NCBI GenBank assembly: GCA_934675795.1
Contig: CAKURW010000008.1
Location: 1-50,609, forward strand
Reading direction: 5' to 3'
Source of the DNA: an uncultured Collinsella sp.
Lineage (GTDB): Bacteria > Actinomycetota > Coriobacteriia > Coriobacteriales > Coriobacteriaceae
Length of the DNA: 50,609 nt
Shown here: positions 16,839 to 24,458 of the stretch, one piece after another
Position numbering within the stretch: the first letter of the stretch is position 1
How the letters are laid out: every line of letters starts with the position of its first letter
Notes under the pieces: model-generated
Databases searched by the model: none
Seen by the model: the letters and a program-made list of their open reading frames with translations, nothing else
What the model was told of the DNA's origin: nothing
Made by a program: the position numbers and the translations under genes

Positions 16839-18352
16839 TACAGCTCGCCTCCCTTCCCGGCAAAATCGGGTGCGACGGAAAGCGCGGGCGCACCCGTGGC
16901 GGTATCGGCAAAGCCGCGCTCAAGGGCGCGGGCAAACGTGAGCAGCTGACGGTCCTTAAAGGCCGGACCCACCAGCTGGGCAGAAACGGGCAGCTGAGTA
17001 TCCTCGCCCAGGCCCAGCGGCACCGAGATACCACCGTTGCCGCAGATGTTGAGCGAGATGGTGTATAGGTCGGAGAGGTACATCTGCGTGGGGTCGCTGA
17101 TCTCGCCAAACTTAAAGGCCGTGCGCGGCGAGGCGGGCATGAGGATAGTGTCCACCTTGGCATACGCGGCGTCGTAGTCCTGCGTGATGAGCGTGCGGGC
17201 CTTTTGCGCGGCGTAGTAGTACTTGTCGTACACGCCCGAGCTCAGCAGGTAAGCGCCGAGCATCTGACGGCGCTTGGCCTCGGCGCCAAAGCCGTGGGCG
17301 CGCGACAGCGAGCTCTGGTCGGACAGGTTGGCGCAGCCCTCCTCCTGATAGCCGTAGCGAATGCCGTCAAAACGGGCCAGGTTGGAGAACGCCTCGGCCG
17401 GGCCGATGACGTAGTAGGCGGCGATGGCGGCGTCCAGGTGCGGCAGGTCGACCTCGACCAGCTCGGCGCCCTGGTTCTGCAGCTCCTGGGCGGCACGCTG
17501 AACAGCGGCCTTGACCTCGGGCGTCAGGCCCTCGGCCTCCATAAACGCAGGAATGATGCCCACGCGCTTGCCCTCGATGCTGTCGTTGAGGCGCTCGGTA
17601 AAGTCGACGGCGCAATCCTGGCTGGTGCAGTCGTACGGATCGTGGCCCGCGCCGGTAAGCGCGTTCATGGCAAGCGCTACGTCCTCGACCGTGCGGCCAA
17701 AGGGGCCCACCTGGTCGAGCGACGAGCCAAAGGCAACCACGCCGTAACGGCTCACGGCGCCATACGTGGGCTTAAAGCCCACCACGCCGCACAGCGACGC
17801 CGGCTGGCGAATGGAGCCACCGGTGTCGGAGCCCAGCGAAAGCGCGACCTCGCCCGCGGCGACGGCGGCAGCGGAGCCGCCCGAGGAGCCGCCGGGCACG
17901 CGCTCGGTATCCCAAGGGTTGTTGGTGCGGTGGAAGGCCGAGCTTTCGGTGGAGCTACCGAAGGCGAACTCGTCCATGTTAGCCTTGCCCATGGGCAGGC
18001 AGCCGGCGTCGAGCATGCGCTGGACGCAGGTGGCGGTGTAGACGCTCTGGTAGTCCCCGAGCATGCGGGAAGCGCAGGTAGTACGCGTGCCCACGAGGTT
18101 CATGTTGTCCTTAATGGCCAGCGGCACGCCCGCGAGCGGGGGCAGCGGCTTGCCTGCGGCACGGTCGGCATCCACGCGCGCAGCGGCCTCGAGCGCAAGC
18201 TCGGGCGCCACCTGCAGGAATGCCTGGACCCCGCCCTCGCGCGCCTCGATGGCGGCAAGGGAGGCCTGGGCCACCTCGGTAGCGGTAAAGTCGCCGGCGG
18301 CAACGCCCGCGGCGATCTGGGCGGCGGTAAGGGAATCGAAGCTTAGCGCCAT
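16838..18352 (-). CDS. gatA: Asp-tRNA(Asn)/Glu-tRNA(Gln) amidotransferase subunit A
   Basis: GatA is the glutaminase subunit that frees ammonia from glutamine for GatB. The 504-aa protein shows the amidase-signature Ser-cisSer-Lys triad: Lys81 in LAIKDNM, Ser156 in VPGGSSGGSAA and Ser180 in GSDTGGSIRQPA. Length is close to the family norm. Its start overlaps the gatC stop and its stop overlaps the gatB start, each by one base. Presence of gatCAB implies that this organism makes Gln-tRNA or Asn-tRNA by the indirect route. Confidence 0.97.
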   Translation of the reverse strand: MALSFDSLTAAQIAAGVAAGDFTATEVAQASLAAIEAREGGVQAFLQVAPELALEAAARVDADRAAGKPLPPLAGVPLAIKDNMNLVGTRTTCASRMLGDYQSVYTATCVQRMLDAGCLPMGKANMDEFAFGSSTESSAFHRTNNPWDTERVPGGSSGGSAAAVAAGEVALSLGSDTGGSIRQPASLCGVVGFKPTYGAVSRYGVVAFGSSLDQVGPFGRTVEDVALAMNALTGAGHDPYDCTSQDCAVDFTERLNDSIEGKRVGIIPAFMEAEGLTPEVKAAVQRAAQELQNQGAELVEVDLPHLDAAIAAYYVIGPAEAFSNLARFDGIRYGYQEEGCANLSDQSSLSRAHGFGAEAKRRQMLGAYLLSSGVYDKYYYAAQKARTLITQDYDAAYAKVDTILMPASPRTAFKFGEISDPTQMYLSDLYTISLNICGNGGISVPLGLGEDTQLPVSAQLVGPAFKDRQLLTFARALERGFADTATGAPALSVAPDFAGKGGEL

Positions 18353-18663
18353 TACTCGCTCTCCCCCTCTCCCAAAATGGACGGCACGCGGAAGTAACGC
18401 TCGCGCGCGCTGCCGGCGTTTTCGAGCGCGACGTCGAGCGGCAGGTCGCGCTCGGGCTCGCGCAGGTCATCGCCCATCACGTTGGACAGGCTTCCGATAG
18501 GATGGAACGTGGGCTCCACGTCGGGCAAGTCATATTGCAAGACGGGCTCGAGCATCTGGACGGCGTCGTTCATGTAGGACGTCATCTGGGTGAGCTCGTC
18601 ATCGGTCAGTGCGATCTTTGCGTACTCGGCGATGCCGCGCACGTCTTTCTCGCTGAGTGCCAT
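18352..18663 (-). CDS. gatC: Asp-tRNA(Asn)/Glu-tRNA(Gln) amidotransferase subunit C
   Basis: GatC is the small subunit that clamps GatA to GatB. The 103-aa protein opens MALSEKDVRGIAEYAKIAL, which matches the usual GatC N-terminal helix, and keeps the middle helix with MLEPVLQYD and the VEPTFHPI segment. The ATG at 18663 follows GGAAGGGAG at proper spacing; a frame starting six codons earlier has no site. It heads the gatCAB operon. A TATACT at about 18699-18704 on the minus strand is a possible -10, without a clear -35. Confidence 0.95.
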   Translation of the reverse strand: MALSEKDVRGIAEYAKIALTDDELTQMTSYMNDAVQMLEPVLQYDLPDVEPTFHPIGSLSNVMGDDLREPERDLPLDVALENAGSARERYFRVPSILGEGESE

Positions 18664-18797
18664 AGGCGCTCCCTTCCGCATAACAGATAAACCGCTCTAG
18701 TATACAAGGCAACGCCGCTTGGAGCAGGTGCTTTAGCCAAATGCAGCGAAAACGTAACGAGGGCGGCGGTTGGCAGGCTGCGGGCTGACGGTTCTGT

Positions 18798-18890
18798 AGC
18801 GAAACCGCACCGCCCATAGCGAAAACCGTCTCGCCCGCAGCGAAAAGCATCCCGCCCGAAACGAAAACCGTCCCGCCCACAACGAAGACC
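18798..18890. repeat. 21-nt tandem repeat, about 4.5 units
   Basis: Units starting A(G/A)CGAAA are found at 18798, 18818, 18839, 18860 and 18881, so the period is 20 and then 21, 21, 21. Each carries a CCGCCC or CCGTCCCGCCC block. Because 21 is a multiple of three, open frames with seven-residue repeats appear on the minus strand, but they lack ribosome sites and overlap the gat promoter region. I regard it as non-coding. Confidence 0.75.
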
Positions 18891-18946
18891 ATCACAACAT
18901 TCGACGCTTATCGTCAAAATCGAGATTTTCATCGAATGTTGTGATG
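18890..18946. repeat. Palindrome family A, copy 1
   Basis: Arms CATCACAACATTCGA (18890-18904) and its reverse complement (18932-18946) are perfect over 15 nt. The loop holds a smaller AAAATC/GATTTT hairpin. Three more copies are found at 29.3, 33.5 and 34.8 kb. Confidence 0.9.
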
Positions 18947-18960
18947 CTTTGGAAGCCCCG

Positions 18961-18995
18961 ACCACCACAAAGGCGCCTGTCCCCTTTGTGGTGGT
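18961..18995. repeat. Palindrome family B, copy 1
   Basis: Arms ACCACCACAAAGG (18961-18973) and CCTTTGTGGTGGT (18983-18995) enclose a CGCCTGTCC loop. It starts 14 nt after the sortase stop on the minus strand and sits next to family A copy 1. Confidence 0.9.
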
Positions 18996-19008
18996 TCTGG
19001 AGAATGTC

Positions 19009-19896
19009 TTATGCCGAGGCCTTGGCCTTGCGGCGCTTGCGGACCGCGTGGACCACGATGTCCAGCAGCAACAGCACAATGGCTACGACCACGATGAGCA
19101 CGGCAAACTCGCGCTTGCCCCAGTGGCGGCCGGCCAGCGACTTTTGCTTGTCGACGTCCTTCTTGCTGTACTTGGTGCGCACGCAATGCACCAGCAGGCG
19201 ATGGTCGTTCACGCCGTAGGGCGTGCAGGTGACGAGCGTCACCTTGTCGGCGCCCGGCTCAATGGTCAGTGACTCCATCTCCTCGGGCAGCACCACCTCG
19301 GAGTCCACCATCTTGTAGGCGAGCGTCTTGTTCATGGTGTGCAGCAGCACCAGGTCGCCGGGCTCCAGCGAGTGGATGTCGTCGAACATGCTCAGGTTGC
19401 GCATGCCCGAGTGCGCGGTGAGCACGCAGTGCGTCGAGGTGCCGCCCACCGGCAGGCTCGTACCCTCCAGGTGGCCGACGCCCGCCATAAGGACTTCTTC
19501 GCTCGTGCCGTGGTAGATGGGCATGCTCACGTCGATGGAGGGGATCTCGACCCAGCTCATCATGGGGTCGCGGTCAAAGATGAGCTGCTGGGCGTAGGGT
19601 TCGATCTGGTTGGCGGGAAGCTCGGTGGCCTCGCCCGCCAGCTGCTCGTTAAAGGAGCGAGCCTGGAGCAGGATGCGCTCGCGCTCCTCGGCAGACAGCG
19701 CGTCCACGGTGCTGGACACAGTGCTGATCTGGTTGAACACGCCCGAGGCCTCGAGCCGGTCCAAGATCCAAGGCCAGGTCATAAGGCCCACGCCGATAAG
19801 GATGATGACGATGGTGATGAGCCGATCGGCCCAGCGAGGCAGCCGCTTGCGACGGCGCTTGCTTGCCTTTTCTAAATGCTTGGCGCTCTTCACCAC
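19009..19896 (-). CDS. Class C (pilin-polymerising) sortase
   Basis: It covalently links pilin subunits at the membrane outer face. The 295-aa protein has an N-terminal membrane segment (LITIVIILIGVGLMTW), a class C lid with a DP motif (DRDPMMSW), the catalytic His162 (LTAHSGM), Cys224 (TLVTCTPYG) and Arg233 (DHRLL), and a C-terminal membrane helix before a basic tail. I chose the GTG at 19896, which has GGAGG nine bases upstream; the frame can be extended ten codons. It is the last gene of the pilus locus, about 1 kb from the major pilin because a peptide/RNA locus lies between them. The three LPXTG-type proteins upstream are its likely substrates. Confidence 0.92.
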   Translation of the reverse strand: MVKSAKHLEKASKRRRKRLPRWADRLITIVIILIGVGLMTWPWILDRLEASGVFNQISTVSSTVDALSAEERERILLQARSFNEQLAGEATELPANQIEPYAQQLIFDRDPMMSWVEIPSIDVSMPIYHGTSEEVLMAGVGHLEGTSLPVGGTSTHCVLTAHSGMRNLSMFDDIHSLEPGDLVLLHTMNKTLAYKMVDSEVVLPEEMESLTIEPGADKVTLVTCTPYGVNDHRLLVHCVRTKYSKKDVDKQKSLAGRHWGKREFAVLIVVVAIVLLLLDIVVHAVRKRRKAKASA

Positions 19897-20025
19897 CGTG
19901 CATCGCCTCCAATGATGTCTAAACAAATAATAGCCGATTAACAGGCCCCACGCCGGGCATGGGCCCGTATTTGAATTTTCAAAATATCTCGGATCAACAG
20001 AAAGATTCGGGATACAATGTCTATA

Positions 20026-20120
20026 GGAAACGACGCATCCCGCGTAAGTACTTAGGAGCGCGGGCGACCAGTTTCCGGTGTTGTTAAATGCCCGGGCCTC
20101 TAACCCCGGGCATTCTTATT
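20026..20120 (+). ncRNA. Candidate structured small RNA, copy 1
   Basis: A -10 box TACAAT (20013-20018) is followed seven bases later by a predicted RNA of about 95 nt. It folds as GGAAAC (20026-20031) with GTTTCC (20071-20076) around an inner CCCGCG/CGCGGG stem (20039-20044 with 20059-20064). It ends in a 10-bp terminator stem (20087-20096 with 20105-20114) followed by CTTATTT. It is convergent with a 50-aa peptide gene whose stop codon lies within the terminator tail, so the 3' ends of the two RNAs are complementary. No convincing -35 is visible. Confidence 0.55.
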
Positions 20121-20218
20121 TGCGCTTGTTGTGGCGCAAATGCCTTCTACCGTCCGCACCGCGCGTGCGCCTACGGACCTTAAACCGAACCTCATACGAG
20201 TCAAAAAACGCGATGACG
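20081..20218. repeat. Duplicated segment, copy 1 of a direct repeat
   Basis: It matches 20564-20701 over 138 nt with two differences, both of which change the encoded peptide (His to Arg, Phe to Leu). The weaker similarity extends leftward over the RNA and its promoter (from about 19971, matching about 20453). Confidence 0.85.
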
Positions 20219-20268
20219 AACGTGCCCACCGCCGCGAGGGCAGCGAGCGCGTTAAGGAATTTCAGCAT
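20116..20268 (-). CDS. Small membrane peptide, candidate type I toxin (50 aa)
   Basis: The peptide starts MLKFLNALAALAAVGTF: one hydrophobic helix of about 20 residues, followed by a strongly basic tail (RRRTRGADGRRHL, ending NKRK). Size and shape resemble type I toxins of the TxpA/Fst kind, although I see no sequence match. A strong site (GGAGG, seven bases before the ATG) supports translation. A TAAAAT (20325-20330) on the minus strand is a possible -10, giving a leader of about 50 nt. The 3' end overlaps a structured RNA on the other strand that shares a bidirectional terminator. A broken second copy is found 483 nt away. Toxicity is not shown by sequence. Confidence 0.6.
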   Translation of the reverse strand: MLKFLNALAALAAVGTFVIAFFDSYEVRFKVRRRTRGADGRRHLRHNKRK

Positions 20269-20506
20269 TTGGGGACCTCCGATCGAGTCGTCGGCCGCCC
20301 GCGCACGGGATGCGTCGCAAGGGTATTTTACTGCGAGCGGATGCGCCCGCGCCTGGTGAACGCGATTTTGACAAACATTTGTTCGATAGTTACACACACG
20401 ATCCCTCGAACGGCGGAACCTGGCCGCGTCGTCCGAGTTTGCCCGACGTGTTTGAGTTTTCAAAATGTCCCGAATCGGCGGGGCGATTCGGGATACAATA
20501 GCTACA

Positions 20507-20601
20507 GGAATCGACGCATCCCGCGTAAGCGATCGAAAGCGCGGGCGGCCTAGTTTTCAGCTTTTGTTAAATGCCCGGGCCTCTAACCCCGGGCATTCTT
20601 A
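20507..20601 (+). ncRNA. Candidate structured small RNA, copy 2
   Basis: This is a diverged copy of the RNA at 20026, with -10 TACAAT at 20494-20499. The CCCGCG/CGCGGG stem and the terminator are kept, while the loop between them and the outer GGAA/TTTC stem have changed. The -10 is preceded by its own dyad, CCCGAATC with GATTCGGG. It faces a truncated peptide gene, so it may be an orphan. Confidence 0.5.
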
Positions 20602-20701
20602 TTTGCGCTTGTTGCGGCGCAAATGCCTTCTACCGTCCGCACCGCGCGTGCGCCTACGGACCTTAAACCGAACCTCATACGAGTCAAGAAACGCGATGAC
20701 G
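20564..20701. repeat. Duplicated segment, copy 2 of a direct repeat
   Basis: It is the partner of 20081-20218, 136 of 138 positions identical. Homology stops abruptly at 20701, inside the peptide gene. Confidence 0.85.
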
Positions 20702-20703
20702 GA
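20599..20703 (-). pseudogene. Truncated copy of the small membrane peptide gene
   Basis: The C-terminal 33 codons of the peptide (from VIAFLDSYEV to NKRK) are kept, but the ATG, ribosome site and most of the hydrophobic helix are missing. The frame continues upstream into unrelated sequence. It is best read as a remnant of a duplicated peptide/RNA locus. Confidence 0.65.
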
Positions 20704-20742
20704 TGAGTCCGCATCGGACGGTGGAGGCTGCCTGTGTTGTCC

Positions 20743-20779
20743 AAAAAACGGGGCAGACTCCAGCGTGGAGTCTGCCCCG
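20743..20779 (-). terminator. Terminator of the pilin operon
   Basis: A perfect 14-bp stem (20749-20762 with 20766-20779) and 3-nt loop are followed on the minus strand by TTTTTT (20743-20748). It lies 100 nt after the major pilin stop, so the sortase would need read-through or its own promoter. Confidence 0.88.
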
Positions 20780-20879
20780 AAAAGAGAGTGGCAAAGCAAG
20801 AACATGGATGGACGAGAAAAGTGTCCGCAAGTCTCATGGCCATCACATCCCACCTGCCAAAGGGATGGGTGAGCGAGCG

Positions 20880-22682
20880 TTACTCCTGCTCGGACTCCTC
20901 AGCCTGCTTGCGGCTGCGAATGAGGTGCGCCACGCCGATGCACAGCACCGCGCCACCAGCGATCCAAGTGAAGGTCACGCCGTTAAGGCCGGTGAGCGGG
21001 AGGTTGGAGCCCTTCTGGTCGACAATGATGAAGCTGAGCTTGCCGGTAGATGCGGTAGCCTTGTTGTCCTTGACCACGCCATCTGCTGCCTTGATTGCAG
21101 AATCAACGCTGGGGATAACCTCGTCGCCGGTCTGATTGAGCTCGCGCTTGATGGTGAAGGTCACACCGTTTGCTGCGGAGTTATTGTAGCCAGGCGCCGG
21201 GGTGACCTCTTTCAGGATGTAGGTGCCTTCATCGAGACCGACAACGTTAATCTTGCCTTTTGCGTCGGTCCTCAGCTTGGCCTGCTCACTATTGGTCGTC
21301 TTGGTGCCGTTTGCCTTGATAAACTTGTTCGTATCACCCTGCTCCTGAAGCGTGAACTCAACGCCTTCGAGCCCCTTAGTTTCATTATCGGAACCCACCT
21401 TGGTGACATCGATGCCATAGGTGTAGTCATAGGCAGGGTGAATTACCGTATTGCCCTCGCCTGTACCGTTCGGGTTGTTAGAATAGGTAAGCTTAACCGT
21501 ATTCTCCTGAGCCTTGCCGATAAGATCCTTGAACTTTTCCTTAATGACATTATTGCTGTCGAAAATCTTGGAGGAGTCGAGCTTGGCTTGATACTCGACG
21601 GTCACCCTCGAGCTAGCGTTGACGGCAATGGGGTTATTGTCAACGTCAACACAATTCCTCAGGTTCTTGAAGTTAACGGTAAGTTCGTTATCATCCGAGA
21701 GATTTGTGGTGTAGCCCCGCACGGCATCATTCTTTACGGTCTGGTTACCGATCGTAACCGTGACATCCGGAACATTATTCTCGCTGCCATCGACGAACTT
21801 GGGCGTCATGGAATTGGGCAGTTTGTCCGTGAAGACGTATTTATAGTCGCTATAGGTGTCGATATTACTCGCAACCGTACCGACGAGTTTGTAATCGACC
21901 CAATCGTCCATAGCAGAGTCAGCGGCCTTATTGGGTTTGGTAAGAATGTCTCCGTTCTCCACTGTCACCCAATTTTTGTCCTTGCCATCCATAACAGCCT
22001 TGTTGACGGTAGGAATGCTGGTCTTCTCGGTAACCACCACATCGCCGGCGCCCACAACGGCATAAATCGGAGAAGTGGCAGTATTCTTGTTGTCAGCTTC
22101 CGACCCATCCGGAGCTAAAGTGTCCTTGTCAGTCAGAAACAGGTAATAACCAGATTTATCGAAAGAAACCTTGGTACCCGCCCCAAACGAAGCCTCTCCA
22201 ACGCCCGTCGGGTTAGTCGGTTTGACATTCTTCGCAACCAGTCCAGCAAGCGTATTGAGCAAATCGGTGTCTTTGAGAACCGTCGTGTTTGTGGTCCCGG
22301 TAATGTTGGCAGTCAGCCAATTGGCAACATCCTGCGGGCTGGCATCGGTTGTCAGATCGTTTGCATCATCTTTATTATAGTCGTTGATGGCCTTAATAAT
22401 GGCTTTTTGCGTCGTGTCATCAACGCCAGTTGCCCACTTAACATTCGAAACGACCTTGTCAGTCTTGTCGCTCTCATCCACGACATCGGCCTCGAAAATC
22501 TGGTAGGCCTTGTACTTCACGCTGCCATTATCGTTGTTCTTTTTGATCGTGATGCTATTAGTCGTAGTATTCGCTTCCTCAGCAAACGCCATGGTCACCG
22601 GAGCCATCACGCCGCCGAAGCTCAACGCGGCTGTAAGGCCTGCCGTTACTGCCAGGCGGGCGATGTTCTTGCTCATACTCAT
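20880..22682 (-). CDS. LPXTG-anchored major pilin with CnaB-type domains
   Basis: It is a predicted pilus shaft protein, exported and then polymerised by the class C sortase. The 600-aa protein has a signal peptide ending near AFAEE, a central region of beta-sandwich domains (residues about 170-440), a C-terminal SpaA/CnaB domain (LEGVEFTL with the E-box YILKEVTPAPGY), and a sorting signal LPLTG at 561-565 followed by a membrane helix and a charged tail. I see no classical YPKN pilin motif; TVNKAV near residue 220 may supply the lysine. The ATG at 22682 follows AGAGGAAAAG. The leader has three CAGA tetranucleotides. GC content is lower than that of its upstream neighbour. Confidence 0.9.
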   Translation of the reverse strand: MSMSKNIARLAVTAGLTAALSFGGVMAPVTMAFAEEANTTTNSITIKKNNDNGSVKYKAYQIFEADVVDESDKTDKVVSNVKWATGVDDTTQKAIIKAINDYNKDDANDLTTDASPQDVANWLTANITGTTNTTVLKDTDLLNTLAGLVAKNVKPTNPTGVGEASFGAGTKVSFDKSGYYLFLTDKDTLAPDGSEADNKNTATSPIYAVVGAGDVVVTEKTSIPTVNKAVMDGKDKNWVTVENGDILTKPNKAADSAMDDWVDYKLVGTVASNIDTYSDYKYVFTDKLPNSMTPKFVDGSENNVPDVTVTIGNQTVKNDAVRGYTTNLSDDNELTVNFKNLRNCVDVDNNPIAVNASSRVTVEYQAKLDSSKIFDSNNVIKEKFKDLIGKAQENTVKLTYSNNPNGTGEGNTVIHPAYDYTYGIDVTKVGSDNETKGLEGVEFTLQEQGDTNKFIKANGTKTTNSEQAKLRTDAKGKINVVGLDEGTYILKEVTPAPGYNNSAANGVTFTIKRELNQTGDEVIPSVDSAIKAADGVVKDNKATASTGKLSFIIVDQKGSNLPLTGLNGVTFTWIAGGAVLCIGVAHLIRSRKQAEESEQE

Positions 22683-22790
22683 CTTCTTTTCCTCTGCTTT
22701 CTGCTCGAATTCCATTTGATCTAAATCTGTCTGTCTGTGTCTTAGCATCTACTTCGCTACGTCTCGCCCCGCTCTCTGTGGGGCTGCCAG

Positions 22791-24458
22791 CTACTCTTTA
22801 TGGCTGCCACCTCCCCGCTTGACCAGGAGCGCGACCACGATGAGCGCGGCTCCGGCGACCGCTGCGGCGGCCGCGGCGTACATTGCCATATCGCCAGTCG
22901 AGGGCATAAAGCCTCCGGTGGTAATGCTAGGGGGTGTGCCGGTGGGCGTGTTGATGAGCGACGCCTCCAAGCTGCCCGTCGACCCGTCCGCGCTGTCGGC
23001 GCGCAGGGGCGACTCGGCCGTGATGGTGAGCTTGGGCTTGGCGGCGGCCACCTGGTCGACGTCCAGGCCCTCGGCCTTGACTGTCACTGAGCGCGTGCCC
23101 TCGAAGGCGGTGTAGCCCTTGGGTGCCTTGAGCTCGCGGACCTCCAGCTTGCCCGAGTCCACGCCCGAGACGGTCACGCGGCCGTCCTCGCCCGTGGTGA
23201 CGGTGGCCTTGCCCTCCGCATCCCACGTGCCGTCGGCCGCTAGCGTGCGACCGCGGTCGTCGGCGATGCTCAGGACCGCCCCGGCAAGCGGCTTGTCGCC
23301 GTCGCTGCCGCGCTTGGTGAGCGCGAGATCCCAGGTGTAGGCGCACGCGTCGTCGCTCGGCGTGCGGGTGAAGCCGGCGTCGCCGGACTGGTCGGCAAAG
23401 GGAGAGCGCGGGTAGCGCAGGTAGACCTCGTTGGGGTTGCCCTTCGCGATGCCGTGGTTGCACGCGCTGTTGAGCGGCGCGTTGTACACGGCGACCACGC
23501 GGGCGCCCGCGGCGAAGGCGTCGGCCCCGCCGAGCTCGGCGATGAGGTCGCCGGTGCGCACGGTGAAGGTTCCGTCCGCCGCTACCTTGGTGGCGCACTG
23601 GGACGTGATGTCGGTCCAGCCCTTCGCGGGCTCGGTGCCGGCGCGGCCGTCCTTACCGGTCGAGACGGCGTCAAAGCCGCCGTCCGCGCCCGCCGCTACG
23701 TACACGCGCATGCTCGCGGCGACCTTGGAGGAGTCGAGCCCCGCGCCCATGGTGTCGACGAACTGCACCGTATAGGTGTCGTAGGCCGTGAGCCCCGCCG
23801 GGACCGTGGCAGAGAGGCGCCAGTACAGGTCGTCGGCGACCGTGGCGTCGGCGGCCTTCTGCCATGCGGCGGTGCTGTCCTCCAGCACGTGCTTGGCAAC
23901 CTTGGGCGTCGCCGCCTTGGGCTTGACGGTGACGGCGCTGCCGCCCACCAGGGCCATGATCGGCGCGGTGCCGACCTCGCCTTGGGCGATGGCGTCGTCG
24001 TCGGCGACGATGAGCCAGTAGCCGCAGGGCAGCTCGGCCGTCGTGCCCGCGTTAAGGGCCACGGGCACGGCGCCAGAGCTCTGGAGGGAACGAGCGAGCT
24101 GTGCGCTCAGCGCGCTCGTAAGGTGGGAATCGGTGTTGAGCCACTCGGCAGCTTCCTGCGCGGTGGTCTGGGAATTGGGCATGCCGGCGCTGTGCAGCAC
24201 AGGCAGTGCGGCGTCGCGCGCGGCGTCGCTTGCCCAGGTGAGGTCGGTGGCGATCTTGGCGTCGCTGTCGCCGTCGACGACGTTGGCGCTAAAGATCTGG
24301 TAGGCGTCGTAGCTGCTCGCCACGGTGCCGCTCACCCTGATGGAACCGGTCGAGGTCGGCGCGGCCTGCGCGGAAGCGGGGAACACAACCGCGCAGGTGC
24401 CGACCACGAGGGCAAGCAGCGCAAACAAGATCGGGAAGGAGCAAACTTTCTTATTCAC
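22791..24458 (-). CDS. Sorting-signal-anchored minor pilin
   Basis: This 555-aa secreted protein has a signal peptide (ILFALLALVVGTCAVVF, ending ASAQAA), an N-terminal region parallel to the major pilin (YDAYQIFSANVVDGD), a CnaB-like domain (KPLAGAVLSIADDRG, then GKLEVRELKAPKGY with the E-box) and a C-terminal sorting signal MPSTG at 518-522, with Met in place of Leu, followed by a membrane helix and KRGGGSHKE. The GTG at 24458 overlaps the last codons of the adhesin gene (GTGAATAA) and follows GGGAGGT. Its GC content is far higher than that of both neighbours, which suggests mosaic assembly of the locus. Confidence 0.85.
   Translation of the reverse strand: MNKKVCSFPILFALLALVVGTCAVVFPASAQAAPTSTGSIRVSGTVASSYDAYQIFSANVVDGDSDAKIATDLTWASDAARDAALPVLHSAGMPNSQTTAQEAAEWLNTDSHLTSALSAQLARSLQSSGAVPVALNAGTTAELPCGYWLIVADDDAIAQGEVGTAPIMALVGGSAVTVKPKAATPKVAKHVLEDSTAAWQKAADATVADDLYWRLSATVPAGLTAYDTYTVQFVDTMGAGLDSSKVAASMRVYVAAGADGGFDAVSTGKDGRAGTEPAKGWTDITSQCATKVAADGTFTVRTGDLIAELGGADAFAAGARVVAVYNAPLNSACNHGIAKGNPNEVYLRYPRSPFADQSGDAGFTRTPSDDACAYTWDLALTKRGSDGDKPLAGAVLSIADDRGRTLAADGTWDAEGKATVTTGEDGRVTVSGVDSGKLEVRELKAPKGYTAFEGTRSVTVKAEGLDVDQVAAAKPKLTITAESPLRADSADGSTGSLEASLINTPTGTPPSITTGGFMPSTGDMAMYAAAAAAVAGAALIVVALLVKRGGGSHKE

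Noticed and set aside
18606..19079. Minus-strand frame with seven-residue repeats (GRDGFRF type)
   Set aside because: It arises from the 21-nt tandem repeat, runs through two palindromes and the sortase 3' end, and lacks a start site.
22683..22790. Terminator or attenuator between minor and major pilin
   Set aside because: A weak GCCCC/GGGGC stem is present, but there is no T-run and the stem is short.
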